The notes below the pieces were generated by a model, which worked only from the letters and a program-made list of their open reading frames with translations, searched no databases and had not been told where the DNA came from. Position numbers and translations under genes: made by a program. Below, piece after piece: positions 42,999 to 55,928 of a DNA stretch of 64,000 bases. Source of the stretch: Amoebidium appalachense (taxonomy: Eukaryota > Ichthyosporea); assembly GCA_963693365.1 (NCBI GenBank), contig CAVNZM010000004.1, positions 12,648,001 through 12,712,000 of the forward strand, in the 5' to 3' direction. Numbering within the stretch: position 1 is the first letter of the stretch; every line of letters starts with the position of its first letter.

Positions 42999-43085
42999 AT
43001 GGCCAAGTACAGCAGCTTCAAGACGTCACTGCAAGGCTTCAAGGAGAAGTGTCTTCAACATGCAACAGCGAGACTCTGGCTATGA
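42999..43085 (+). CDS. Possible 28-aa small ORF
   Basis: CCCCCATGGCC is a good initiation context after a TATA box and a plausible leader. The peptide is short, basic and Ser/Lys-rich (MAKYSSFKTSLQGFKEK at the start) and ends at TGA. It has no recognised family. It could instead be the first exon of a longer gene, or part of a longer overlapping frame from 42728 (123 aa, with a hydrophobic N-terminal part), which has its own TATATAA near 42700. Confidence 0.25.
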   Translation: MAKYSSFKTSLQGFKEKCLQHATARLWL

Positions 43086-43654
43086 CTATAACACTGTGAC
43101 TGTACACTTCTACATGTTAGACTACAGTACTCTATTCTTTTCTTTCGTTCTCACAAGTTATAATTCGAATTTACATGCATAGATAAATTGAATATAAATA
43201 GATATACTCTCACTTCTAGTCATGAAATACAGCTAAGGAAAAATGGGTATACGAGTTCACACTCTTATCCAGCCACGTTGATAGAGTGTATTGCGCACAC
43301 TCACGCGGCTAGCCTTTCCTAGATAGCTGAATAAACGTTCCAAGTAAGGCTAATAACTAACTAATAATTGCTCGCTCTTGCTTCTGCTTCTTTGCATATC
43401 TGCATGTTTACTAGGTGCCACACATAACACAAACACGTACATTTTAACCTCTTGATGCGCATGAGAACATACACAGCACACACAAATATGTGGTTATACT
43501 ATGCCCAGCACTCTTATCACACGCTTCCACAAACACGCTTCCACACACCTCCCATAAACAGTAGCACAAAAGATAACCACGTGCCAGTGTAGCCATGTGC
43601 GTGAGCAGTGGGCTCTAGCCATAAGACAGACAAAGGGCCCCGCCATTAGGATAT

Positions 43655-45790
43655 GACACCCCTATTACATATTATGGGTAAGCAGAGGCTAGCATCGGTA
43701 GCTCCGAAAGAAAGTTAAGGCACCGGATCACAATATCATACTGTGCAGCATGAATAAGGTGATCTAGGATAGTCATCTTAAAACGGATATATTGAGGAAG
43801 AGAGGAAGAAAAGAGAATAAAACCGCCAATAACCTCCGGTTCTAATACATTAGCTAACAGGTTGCATTTATTTATAGATATGCAGCCGCGAGTAAACCGC
43901 CCCCCACACATATTACACATACGAGCAGGAGACACCAGAAACCGATTACACCGCCAAGCCATAATCATCTTTGCGTTTTTACACCACACCACATTACGAA
44001 TAAACGAATCTATGTATGAACGAGACTCTCTAACCGTATCCGCCATATAGGCTACTAGTAGTTGGTGTTTTTGCGGTCCTAACACCGGAAGGGACTCAAC
44101 ACGTAGAGTAAAAAGATTATCTATCAGCCATAGACTTGAAACTATTCATATTCACACTATGATCTAGCCGTACCTCCGGTGGGGTCGCCAGCCATTCCAC
44201 ATAACGCTCGGCAATGGGCAGAGACGATGGGGAAGGGAAGAGGTAGAGGGGCGAGTCCGGCGGGGATGCGTGTAGCCGGAAGAGCGGGTGGTCCGGGGCA
44301 CAAGCGGACAGGCGGGTGATATTGTGCTCGTGAAATTTAAGGGCTAATTCGTGTACGCGTTGTGATGGTGGTGTGAGTGCGAAGAGAGAATCAAAAAGGC
44401 GTCTAGGGATAGGTGTGGAAAGACCAGTGAGAAACGTACAACAAGTTGTGTAGTGGAAATCATCTCAGATTTGAGGACATTAGTAACAGTATCAGGGGGT
44501 GCCATAGCTAGTAAGGGCATTGCCAACCCGTATTCAGACAAAGCAAGATACACATCCCTAAATAACCGAAGACACCGGTGCCTGCACTCTCCACCCGACG
44601 GTCGATCATCCGTTTGAAACATATGCCCCATTCGTCCACCGGAATCCCCAAATACTTGTATTCGATTGGGCGAGGGAGGGGACTGCCGAAAATACAAACG
44701 TCGTCCCATGCCGGTATCGATTTTGATAGAAGGGCACACTTTTTGACATTAACCTTCATATCGTTGCGCTGGCACCAATGTTCAACCACACGGATGTATT
44801 GCCGTAGTTCGAGAGGATCGGATGACATAAGCACAATATCGTCGGCAAAAAAGAGGGCGGGGGGAGCCTGGGATGGCAATTGCAACCCCCCGTCAATTTG
44901 TGCCGCAGAAAGAGTGTCGGCTAAATCATCAATATACAGGTTGAAACGAAGAGGGCTTAGCAGGGACCCTTGAAGTACCCCGCGCGTGCGGGTAAACCCT
45001 GGGGATAGCCGCCCATAAACCACCGCTCGTCCGCGTGTAAACGTAAACATAGCTTCCAGTAGCCGACCCATTTGGAATGGGACACCGCGAGTGGCCAACT
45101 TGGCCCACAGGCGAGGGAGGTCGACCGTGTCGTACGCGTTCTTAAAATCGATAAATACGAGGTGCTCGGTATCACTTTGAGTTGCATTATGTAGAGTGAG
45201 GATTTGTGCGTAACATGAGTGTCGATGCCGAAACGCCGCCTGAAGAGGGCTCAGCTGGGAAGCCTGCTTAAGGGTGGGGTTACGGGAAAAGGCCTGTAAA
45301 AGGCCACTTTCGAATAATCGGCGAAAAACGGACGTAAGGGTGATAGGGCGAAATTCGTGAATGGGACCCTGTGCAACCGTTTTCTTGATGGGAAACACTA
45401 AGGTGGCTAGCCACTCCGAGGGCATGTTACTTACCGACATCAGAATACCAGCTAAACAACTCGCTAAGAATACATGTAAGTGGTGGCGGCGGGCCACGCT
45501 TTTCGTCTTTCTCGGGTCGGGGTGGGATGAGTACCTTAAGTAGTGCCATAGGGATGCCGTCCGGCCCGCACGCTTTGCGGGACGGGTAACGGGAGACTAA
45601 CTGCCATACCGCATGCGCATCTGGGGTAAAAAGTTCCCCCAATTCAGCCCCAAACTCAGCCGGCCCCGCTGGCCACGCCGTGTGTGGGGGTGGTGGTGTG
45701 TCGGAGGGTGGAACAAAAACAGGAGGGGGCGCCTGCCCCAGGTCCGTGGCCGTACATGTCGGGTTACGTTTAATTAAACAGGGTGCCGTA
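43655..45790 (-). pseudogene. Non-LTR retrotransposon fragment with broken reverse transcriptase
   Basis: On the minus strand, reverse transcriptase motifs appear in order: ACGPDGIP near 45560, a fingers/palm region to about 45080 (FRPITLTSVFRRLFESG, FIDFKNAYDTVDLPR), GVLQGSLLSPLRFN at about 44970, catalytic FFADDIVLMSS at about 44840 and YKYLGIPV at about 44660. Downstream, about 43880-43930, CNMCGGRFTRGC looks like a zinc-knuckle-like C-terminus. Frame changes near 45430-45500 and near 44600 and further breaks show that it is dead. The 5' part (endonuclease) is missing and there is no clear poly-A tail. The clade was not assigned. Confidence 0.8.
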
Positions 45791-46292
45791 AAAGGAATCG
45801 GTTGCAGATTCCCTCCAAATTTGAATGCATGTGAAGAGTCTACATGACGTCACGCCGAGGGTCTGGCCCAGCTTCCTCTCTCCCCAAGGCGTGGCTCGTG
45901 AGATCAATTCCATGATCCTGGCGCCTTGGTCATTCTTCGGTAAATGGATTTGGAAAGCCAAAACACAAATAGATATTGACCTAAGATTCAAACATATTTC
46001 GGATTAAATGACTTCGGATTCCCTTGCTTAGGTTCACTGCCCACTCCTCGATCTGATTGGTTACTCAGGGTAGCAATAGAAGGAAGGGGGCAAATTAGTT
46101 TTAGGATATCTGCTGAGTTGACGACTCAAAAGCCGGGCTCAATAATATAAATAATTATATCGATATGATATTTATATGTAAAATAATCATGAATAGTATT
46201 TTTTCTTGAGTTTTTTTTCGGTTTATCTCATCTACTCTATGCTCTTAGTCACGATTCAGTGAACGGTTCGAAAACAAAATGTTAAGTCTGAG

Positions 46293-46326
46293 CCAATCAA
46301 AGAGCTCAAAATCTTGGGTATAAATA
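46293..46326 (+). promoter_or_regulatory. CCAAT and TATA boxes of the WrbA-type gene
   Basis: CCAAT at 46293-46297 and TATAAATA at 46319-46326, about 83 bp upstream of the ATG. Confidence 0.6.
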
Positions 46327-46408
46327 GGCGACAACACATTTTTTTCTTCAGTCACCACCTGAAGGCCTTCCATCTTGTTGTCTTCGCTTCGGCGTCCAAG
46401 TATCAAAC

Positions 46409-48693
46409 ATGCCTAAGATTTTCATCGTCTACTACAGGTGAGTAGGCTGGTGCGCTCTTTCATATCATGTGAACTCGCCATTGTTTTTCTATACTTCTTC
46501 TTTTACACTGGCAAGCGCTGGGCAGAATTTGCTACAGTTGTGCTCGACACGGTTCGAATTCTGGCTTCCTCGTGGAGGAGAAGAAGGCAACGGGAGAGGG
46601 AGCGGGGAAAAGAAATGTGCTTTGTTCCTTTAATCCTTGCTTGGCAGAACTTAAAGACGTCAGAAAAGACACCACAAAATCTATCTGAGCGCGCCTTTCT
46701 GGTGTGGTTAGTGGGTATGTACGTGTGCGTGAGACAGAAAAGAGTAGAAGGAGCACCATATGACAGGATTTCTTCGCAATTTTCGAGTCCTTTGCTGCAT
46801 CCTCCAAACAGTTTATCCACCATATATTTTCAATATTATGAAAGGGGGTTTGAGTGTCTAAGATTTCTGTGTTTTCTCTGTGTGCGGCTACATGTTGTGC
46901 GGATTGGGGCAGCAGCCAACACATTTTAGCTAACATTATGGAGGTTTGGGGTGTGGTTTGCACTTGTATACACTCTCTGTGATGCACCAGAAAACTAACA
47001 CGGGTCTCTCTTTCCCCCAACCATGACGTCATCGCTGACAGCATGTACGGCCATATTGCCAAGGTGAGCCTGCCCTCCATGTAGACGCACTTTCGCCTCA
47101 CTTATGCCCGAGTTTTGTTGAAAATTAATTCACAAAAATGATACAAACGTTGGTTGCTATGGATGCAAACTGCACAAGTTGTCGCTCCAAATGCACCTTT
47201 TATTTGGGGCACTATATGAATCGATGCACGTTGAGCCCTGCCCATCATATCTCCTTTCCAAACCGTTCGTTGCGTCCGCACTACACAGCACCACACTTTA
47301 TTCGACACTCTTCTAACCCACCTCCTCTCTTCTTTTTCCTTGACAGCTGGCCGAGGCTCTTAAGGAGGGAGCTGAGAAGGTTCCGGGTGTGTCTGTTGAG
47401 ATCTACCAGGTGCCCGAGACCCTGCCCGAGGAGGTGCTTGGCAAGATGCATGCCCCCCCCAAGAAGGACCACCCCGTGATCACTGCCGCCCAGCTCAAGG
47501 AGGCTGATGGTATTCTGTTTGGCCTGCCCACCCGCTTCGGCATGATGGCTGCCCAGATGAAGGCATTCTTCGACAGCACCGGCCAGCTCTGGCAGACGTA
47601 ACCAACCCCCCCCCCCCCCCCCCCCCCCCAATGCAATGCGCTGTTCGTGTATCCTTGGTTTTGAGCTGCTCGACATGCTCACACCTGCTTGAGCAATGGC
47701 TGGCCTCTTCCACCCCCCCTCCCCCCTCTCTTTTTTTGCATACGGTCAATTGCCCATACACAACACCGTGACATGCACATATACATCAACCTGAACACGT
47801 ATGTGCTTGTTTACCATTCCCCCCCCCCCCCCCCCCCCTGCCCATCTGTCCTGCACACTGGGCTAAGTGCAACCACTAACAACGCCTTTGCCTATGCAGT
47901 GGTGCCCTTGCCGGCAAGGCCGCTGGTACCTTCGTGTCCACCGGCACCCAGGTAGGCACCTGCTTGCTGCTCTTTGGGGCTTTTATTTTTTTTTTAAAAA
48001 ATTTTTTTTTGGGGGGGGGGGGGGGGGGGGGGGGGGGATGGACTGAATGTGGCACTTTACGGGCTTTTGGTGTGTGGTTGGGAGCTGGTGCTGAAATAGT
48101 CTGATGTGAGGGAAGTGGGACAGGGGGGCTTGAAGGGTGGATGATGTGAGGATTCACGGTGGGCTCAGAGAAAGGATTTTTCATGTCTGCGTAGATGGGG
48201 GAGGGGGGGGGGGGGGGGGGGGTGATCAAGTGCCTGTCGTCTTGTTCACCCTGCTTGAGAAGTACCGAGAGTGAGTGATTGAGAGAGAGATGTTTGCTGT
48301 ATGCTAACGTGTCTTCTTTTGCTTTCAGAACGGTGGCCAGGAGACGACCCACCTTACTGCCATCACCCAGTTTGTCCACCACGGCATGATCTACGTGCCC
48401 CTCGGTATGTGCCGCCCACATCTACGCCCAACCCACATGAGCACACTTTTCCTCTTCCTATCCTCCCCCCCCCCCCCCCCCCCCCCCCCTTTTCCTGCCA
48501 ACCACCACCACCACTCACTGCAATGTGTAAAAGCTACCCCTCCTGCTCCCCAAACCCTCCCCCCTCCCCCCCCCCCGGTAAAAAAAAAAATAAATAAAAA
48601 AAATAAACAAGGCAAGCCAGCACGCACATCCAGACACGCACACACCCCAAAGTGCGCATGCGCAGACACAATTGCAGACGCACCCCTCCCCCC

Positions 48694-48724
<31 letters not shown>

Positions 48725-48973
48725 ACACACACCGCCCTACTCAGATTGCGGACTGGAACAGACACGTGCACGTGAACACTGCCTACCTTATTCTGAGCCT
48801 CACTCGTCCTTTTTAGGATCCTTTGGTCCTTTCGTATCCCTGAAACACACACGCAGGGAGAGTTATACCACATGCCTTTCACTGTCATACATGGTCGCAC
48901 GTGAACAAAACACAGCCTACCCCCCTCCATCCTGTTGTCCGCCACCTACACCCGCCCCCCTCCCTCCCTCCCT

Positions 48974-49046
<73 letters not shown>

Positions 49047-49372
49047 ACACACACGCACACACACACACACACTTTCTGCCCACTCTACCAAATACGTAGC
49101 ACATCACCCTCCAACCTCTTCCAAAAGTTTCCACTTGCACGGCCCACACACCATCTGCCTGTGCCCCCACTGACTAGGCCCCTACAGGCTATGCCAACCC
49201 TGCCGTGTTCAGCTTTGATGAGGTGCACGGTTGCTCCCCCTACGGCACCTCCACCCTTGCCGGCCCCGATGGCTCCCGCCAGCCCTCCGACCTGGAGACG
49301 GCTGTGGCCAACACCCAGGGTGAGAACTTTGCCAAGGTAGTTGCTGCCCTGACAAAGGGCCGCTCTGCCTAA
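46409..49372 (+). CDS. WrbA-type NAD(P)H:quinone oxidoreductase (flavodoxin fold), 6 exons
   Basis: Exons 46409-46437, 47042-47063, 47347-47597, 47900-47951, 48329-48404 and 49188-49372. All are GT-AG with matching phases, giving 204 aa, close to the ~200 of WrbA. The start MPKIFIVYYSMYGHIAK carries the FMN-phosphate loop (YYSMYGH). PTRFGMMAAQMKAFFDSTG is the second FMN loop, followed by GKAAGTFVSTGTQNGGQETT and PLGYANP, all WrbA signatures. These cytosolic tetramers use FMN to reduce quinones by two electrons, protecting against redox stress. Exon 2 is only 22 nt and exon 4 only 52 nt. The introns hold long C/G tracts and C(n)(AC)n. TATA and AATAAA signals flank the gene. Intact and well supported. 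Confidence 0.92.
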
Positions 49373-49541
49373 ATATAGCACCCCATTGCTAAATATAGCT
49401 GCTGCTGGACGGCAATTCTGATTATGTGATGTGTGGTACATAATGTACAGTAGCGATCACAGGACTTACATGGTATAGGCCCGATTATGGGCAACCCTAC
49501 TGGTTGAATGATGTGAGGCGATAATGATTTGTGTTCACCCT

Positions 49542-49547
49542 AATAAA
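49542..49547 (+). terminator. Polyadenylation signal of the WrbA-type gene
   Basis: AATAAA about 170 bp after the stop codon. Confidence 0.6.
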
Positions 49548-49639
49548 TATTAACCCTGATCTATAAATCGATCTATGACGCCAGCCCCTCCCCCCTCTCC
49601 ACCCCCAAAACACACGCACACAAATACCTACCTCCCCCC

Positions 49640-49727
49640 TTTTGGCCCACACTATCATCGCGAGTACTACAGCTTTAGCTTACAGCACGGGTGTCTATGA
49701 CACCAGTCCCCTGCCCCCCTCCCCTTC

Positions 49728-49758
<31 letters not shown>

Positions 49759-49859
49759 ACACGTACGCACAAAAGCAGACACACACCGAGGCTCCCCGCC
49801 TTTAGCCCACGCTATCCCGAGCACATGCAGCCTTAGCTTTCAGCACGGGCAGCCAGTCC

Positions 49860-49893
<34 letters not shown>

Positions 49894-50012
49894 CCCCCCC
49901 CTCCCTTCCCCCTACGCACACAAACACCGTGACCTCCCCGCCTTTGGCCCATTCTCTCGTCGCGAGTACATCCAGCCTTAGCTTACAGCATCGGGGTGTC
50001 TATGACAATAGG

Positions 50013-50070
<58 letters not shown>

Positions 50071-50310
50071 ACACACACACAACCACACACACACACACAG
50101 GTGTACACTTTCCCCCTTTGGCCCACACTATCCCGAGCACATGCAGCGCTAGCTTACAGTGGGGGTATCTACTACACCAGCCACCCCCCCCCCCCCCCCC
50201 CCCCCCCAAACACACACACACACGTCTCGGAGTCCCAGCTAGCTTACTTCCCCCCCTTTGGCCCACATGCACTATCACGAGCACATGCAGCCTTAGTCCA
50301 CAGCACAAAG
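49640..50310 (+). repeat. Five-copy tandem repeat, unit about 130-170 bp
   Basis: TTTGGCCCACACTATC followed by CGAGTAC or GAGCACATGCAG and CCTTAGCTTACAGCA recurs near 49640, 49800, 49945, 50118 and 50258. Each copy ends in C(n)(AC)n, so the compound microsatellite is part of the unit. Confidence 0.85.
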
Positions 50311-50622
50311 GCACCGAGCCTGTCAGACACCCTGCATAGTGCATTGTCATTGTCCGACCCTGCCAGGCTACCTGCCTGCTTGCACCGCAGTCACTGAGCA
50401 CATGTTCCTAGTTGCAGCTTCATGTCTCTCTACAGACATCAATATTAATGTAATCACTAAAGTGGCCCCACCCAGCCATTAAATTTTACTGAGGACGGAC
50501 CAATAACAGTATACTCTGCCTGTAATTCTATCTGGTAGCGCATTCTAGAGCCCGGAGAGTAGTTTGCGCGACCGTCCAATCAGCGACCCGTGGTATATTC
50601 AGATTGCCCTAGGCCGTGCGCC

Positions 50623-50736
50623 ATGGCGGATACGAACACGGGGGTGGGGGATATTGATTCTCAGACAAGTGTGCCCCGTCACATAACGAATTTACGTTTT
50701 ACAGCACGTACATATTCAGGGAAGGTTTTGTGTTGA
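50623..50736 (+). CDS. Possible first exon or 37-aa ORF
   Basis: GCGCCATGG gives a strong start context. The frame reads MADTNTGVGDIDSQTSVPRH and stops at TGA 50734. A GT after GGGAAG (about 50723) could be a splice donor into a longer gene, but no continuation was proven. A possible partner frame lies at about 50860-51015 (YGYCSNFDELGTTYWQAFGR). Confidence 0.25.
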   Translation: MADTNTGVGDIDSQTSVPRHITNLRFTARTYSGKVLC

Positions 50737-51060
50737 GGCCGGAGGGGGGAGGGAGGGCCCCTGGGGGGTGGGTGGGTGGGTAGGTGGGTGGGGGGGGGGG
50801 GGGGGGGGGAGGGGGGGGGGGGGGGGAGATTGAGGGGGGGGGATGGGACGTTTATTAGGATGTGCTTAGCGCTAGCCAACTCAGATCCCGTCCACCCCAC
50901 TGCACGTATTATTTACGGATACTGCAGTAACTTTGATGAGCTCGGCACTACATATTGGCAAGCCTTCGGAAGAACTGATTATATGTACGGGCTAAGCCGG
51001 GGCAGTGGGTGGTAGTAAAGAACCGTGGCTGGTAGACATCAATGCATATTATTTGCCTCC

Positions 51061-51099
<39 letters not shown>

Positions 51100-51253
51100 T
51101 GGGTGCCCGCCTGCCTTGCAATCACAATAGTCACCACTAACATTAGGATCATGGGAACGTGCAGAGCAGGAAAAAAAACGCAACGAACATTGAGGAGGTG
51201 CAATGTTTCCAGCTCTCGAACATATGCGCACCATAAATGTCAATGGCGGATGT

Positions 51254-52208
51254 TTATTCAAGTTGCAGCCTTGCTCTCTTGGTATCCGGGTCACCAGCCC
51301 CACCACCCTCTCTCTTACATGACTTTCGCTCGAGCTCAAGATTGGATCGATGTATTTGCTTCAGTTTATCAACCACTAGGGACACAACCTCTTCCGACAC
51401 CAAACAATTCACCACATCAACCAAGCTTAATCCCCCTCCACAATCCTCCAATACCCCCTCACTTCTATCTCCATTATCCAAATTTCTAGAACTATCCAAA
51501 GAATTTCCACCAACCTCACTATCCACACACGCACCCAATGCCGCATTGATAAAACCAACACATTCGCCCACCCCCGTAACCTCCTCTGTAGGATTCAGCC
51601 ACCACCTGTCCTTACATTCCTCTTTACCCTCCTCATTGCCTTTTTTGGTATCCATCTCACTTTCCGCCTGCTGCATTAACCCTTGAACCACCAGCTTCAC
51701 GACTGCCTCCTTAACTCTATCCACATCATCCCCCTTAACCTCCACCCACGTGTTCACATTGATCGATTCTGTCTCTGCTCGCACTGCATGCCACCAGTGT
51801 TTTGGCACAAACAACACATCCCCTGGCTCGAGCAAGACATACATCGGTAAATCGTCCGCATTTTGGCTTTTTTCAGCATTGTTGTGCATGTCTCCTTGGA
51901 AATCCATGCTGTGGGGACCAGATTTGGATGGTGGTGGGTATTTCACAGGGACATCGACGGGCGAAAAGATGCTGGACTCCTCGTATGGAATGCGTGTAGG
52001 GGTCAATACACGATTTCCATGGGACGGGGGAAACAGCCACCATGACTTGAGGCCGTGAAGCTGCAAAGAGAAACTGTGTTAGTGCATGGAGGCCAATCGT
52101 GCAGGTAAGGGCGCATGGCCCCAAAACTGGGGAATGATGGAAGGCGGCGAGGAACTTGGGAGAGGAGAGGTGTGGTGATGGTGGTGGTATCGGTAGTGTA
52201 TACTTTGG

Positions 52209-52240
<32 letters not shown>

Positions 52241-52281
52241 GGAGGAGGGAGGGGGGAAGGAAGGGGGGAGGGGAAGGGGAA

Positions 52282-52319
<38 letters not shown>

Positions 52320-52414
52320 CTGAGTGGATGGATAGTTGCATAGCGTGAGTGGGTGTGTGGATGAATGGTTGGTAGGTGCATGTGTGGGGTTCAGGACTTC
52401 AGGTGTGAACGTTG

Positions 52415-52460
<46 letters not shown>

Positions 52461-52674
52461 GAAGGTAGAGTGTGTTACATAGAATTAAGTACAAATGTGT
52501 GAATTCTACCCCTCATCCCCCCGCCCTGCCCCCCTCCCCCCCCCCCCCCCCCCCCTCCTCCCCCAAAAGTAACTTGAATGCACAACCCAATCCAAATACT
52601 GCTTTACTGGAACATGAGTGGGTCACCCGTCATGATTACGAAGGAGCAAGGCTACTTAGATGAGCAGGGGTGGA

Positions 52675-52758
<84 letters not shown>

Positions 52759-53968
52759 GGGGGACGAACCTGAGCCACCAGATTGTACCCGTATGTGTCG
52801 GCATGGCCGGGTGTGAAGGCCCCCTCTGAGCCCACCCACAGTGTAGACTCTTCGCCACTTCGGTCAAGCCCAAAAAGCGACCAATCAACTGACTGCATGG
52901 CCTGATCCCATTGGTCGTTGTCGAGGAGGGCAAATAGTTCGCTCATGTGCTTGTAGTCACCGTATCCCCAAACTTCGGAAGGGTCAAGGCCGGAGAAGGG
53001 ACCTTGGGGGTCATTTCTGCCTGTGTGGGTGTGGAGGCAATGGGAGTGTGTTGATGTATGTCACATGTGGGTGTATCATATGTGGTGTATGATATGTGGG
53101 TGTATGATATGTGAGTTATGATATGTAGGTGTATGATATGTGAGTTATGATATGTGGGTGTATGATATGTGAGTCATGATATGTGGGTGTATGATATGAG
53201 TGTCATGATATGTGGGTGTATGATATGTGAGTTATGATATGTGAGTTATGATATGTGGGTGTATGATATGTGAGTTATGATATGTGGGTTTATGATATGT
53301 GAGTTATGATATGTGGGTGTATGATATGTGAGTTATGATATGTGGGTGTATGATATGTGAGTTATGATATGTGAGTTATGATATGTGGGTGTATGATATG
53401 CGGGCGACGGAGCCATGCATCCAAGTTAGGATACATAATGAGTCTAAGATGTTGACAGGAAGTCTGGGACAGGTTTTTTTTTTTTTTTTTTTTTTTCCTG
53501 AAGGGGGGGGGGGCGGGGGGGTTGAGAGAGTAGGTCAGTGAATGTACAATTACATCGTACTACCCTGGAAAGAGCCGGAAGTGGAATGTAAATAGGCAGA
53601 GGAGCGAGAGCGCGACCATGGTGGTGGTGTGTGTGTGCGCGCGCGCGCGTGTGAGTGAGTGAGTGAGTGTGTGTGTGTGTGTGTGTGTGCAAGCGCATAT
53701 GAGCGTGTTTCATTTGGATGGTTGGTGTGTGTATGGGTGTGTTTGGGGGGGGGGGGGGGGGCTCTCTTTCTATGTCATTCGCCTTTTACATCTTTCTTCC
53801 TTTTCTTTTCTTTCTTTTTTTGGCGGCAGAGGAGGGGGTTGGGGGGGGGGAGGGGGGGGGGGGCAGGGGACAGAGGGCAGGGAGGCAGGATGAATCTTTC
53901 TATTCCGTTCCCTTTCCTTATTTCGTTCATCCTTCTTTTTTCGTTCATTTCTTCATTTTTATTGCAAA

Positions 53969-54003
<35 letters not shown>

Positions 54004-54097
54004 TGGATGTCCCAACGACGAGGGTACCTTGAAAGAACAAACTGCACATGAAAGGTGCAAGGAGGCCCCCTTATCCCCCCCCCCCCCCCCCACCCCC

Positions 54098-54147
<50 letters not shown>

Positions 54148-54565
54148 CCCTTTCTCTGCCCCAACACACCAAAAAAAAAAAAACATCCTGTGCCCAAGCA
54201 TTTATCACACACTCAAACTGCCTCCACAAGAACAACAATATCCACACAGAATGGAGCCAAAAGGCAGAGAAGGAGGACTAGGATGGTTTAGGGGGTGAGG
54301 AAGGTGTGTGTGTGTGTAAAGGGGGGGAGGGGGGAAGGGGGGGGAATATTGTAAAATACCTTGCATCCAGTCTATGAAGTCAGCAAAGGTGCCCACACGG
54401 TAGACACTCTCTGCCTCCCAGCCAGTGGTCACCCTGCCAGGCAACCCATCAGCACACAGTGACCGGAGACACAGAGGTGGGGTTGGACTGCCACACTCTC
54501 CGATTGAAAAAAAGGTTTATCATCGAGCAGGCAACTCATACATGCACTCGTTTATACACTCAAAT

Positions 54566-54600
<35 letters not shown>

Positions 54601-55151
54601 AGCTCCCCTCTCATCTCTGCCACCTCCCCTCCCCACCCGCCCGATCCCTCTGCACGCACTCGCAACACACATATACCACAACTCCAATAACATAATAATC
54701 GCTTCAACACACAGGACACAGACAACCTCCCCTCGTTGCCCCCCGCCCCACTTCTACCGGTAGAGTAGAATATAAAATTCTGATAAACGAAATAGAAAAC
54801 GAAAGAACTATCCCCTCCGGCATCTCTCTCCACACCCATCCGCACCTACTCCAAGTCAACCCCCTTGGCCCACCAGCCCCTCACAGATCACATGTTATCC
54901 GTAAAACACCCCCCTCCCCCCTCCCCCCCCTCCCCCCCCTCCCCCTCCCCCCCCCCCCTCCTTCCCACCCCCTTTTATCTGCTGCTGCACACTCACGAAA
55001 ACTGGCCATCATCTTCTACCTTCTCTCACACACAGATTTAGTTATCTCATGGATAACGACTAACCGGGAGGAATCTCATGCAACAAGGAACCCTATTGAT
55101 GTGGCAACGATGGCCGGTGAAGAGCACGGAAAGGGGGGGAGGGGGGGAGGT

Positions 55152-55198
<47 letters not shown>

Positions 55199-55201
55199 GG
55201 G

Positions 55202-55238
<37 letters not shown>

Positions 55239-55330
55239 AGAGAGGGAGGGGGGGGGGGGGGGGGAGAGAGAGAGAGAGAGCAAGAGAGCGAGAGAGAGAG
55301 AGAGAGCGAGAGAGAGAGAAAGAGCGAGAG

Positions 55331-55426
<96 letters not shown>

Positions 55427-55430
55427 TAAT

Positions 55431-55496
<66 letters not shown>

Positions 55497-55928
55497 GGGG
55501 GGAGGGAGGGAGGGAGGGAGGGAGGGAGGGAGGGAGAGGGAAAGGGGGGGGGGGGGGGGGGGGGAGGGGACCGGGACTCCATTAGGTCAGTAATTTCCCC
55601 AGTGTGCCAAGGTAGAAATAGGAGAGATGAGAGGAGAGAGCAGGGGAGCATCCTTGCTTGAAGCCTGAAAAGACGACACTTTGATTATAAGACGCTTTTG
55701 TAAGAGAATACATCGATGGGAAGCACTTATGAACCTTTGTCTGGGCTGGAAACGAAACCTTGTCTTCACCCCTCCGTATTCTGCTTTGAACTTTGGTGGG
55801 TTCCATTGTGCTGCCGCCCAGGAGCTTGTGGCGTTTTTGAAAACCAAGGGCTCTGTTGCTGACTCAAAGAAGTCGGGCCATTCTTTTGGGTGTAGCTCTG
55901 TGATAGACACAGTCTTGACTTGATGCAT
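51254..55928 (-). CDS. HSPBAP1-like JmjC-domain protein, 4 exons, 441 aa
   Basis: Exons 55735-55928, 54360-54433, 52770-53020 and 51254-52060 (minus), all GT-AG with matching phases. The double-stranded beta-helix core shows Fe(II) ligands His162 and Asp164 (GHADTYGYNLV) and distal His264 (PKHWWHAV); Lys178 (HGLKSWWLFPP) is in the place of the 2-oxoglutarate ligand. TPTRIPYEESSIFS and LEPGDVLFVPKHWWH are hallmarks of HSPB1-associated protein 1, a Fe/2OG oxygenase-fold protein of uncertain substrate. The length is close to human HSPBAP1 (about 490). The C-terminal ~100 residues are acidic and then basic (CKREGGGAGDPDTKRAR), a possible NLS. The exon 1 donor could also be 15 codons earlier in the same phase. 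The stop TAA lies inside AATAAA. Confidence 0.88.
52205..52320. repeat. (GT)n-G(n) tract in the HSPBAP1-like intron
   Basis: GTGTGTGTGTG followed by G runs broken by A. Similar tracts are at 52415-52459 and 52676-52762. Confidence 0.9.
53050..53401. repeat. About 24-copy 14-15 bp minisatellite
   Basis: Alternating TGATATGTGGGTGTA and TGATATGTGAGTTA units in intron 2 of the HSPBAP1-like gene. Confidence 0.95.
55140..55570. repeat. (GA)n and G(n) block
   Basis: (GT)nG(n), then GA repeats with AGCGAGAG interruptions to about 55485, then (GGGA)n and G runs. Intron 1 of the HSPBAP1-like gene. Confidence 0.95.
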
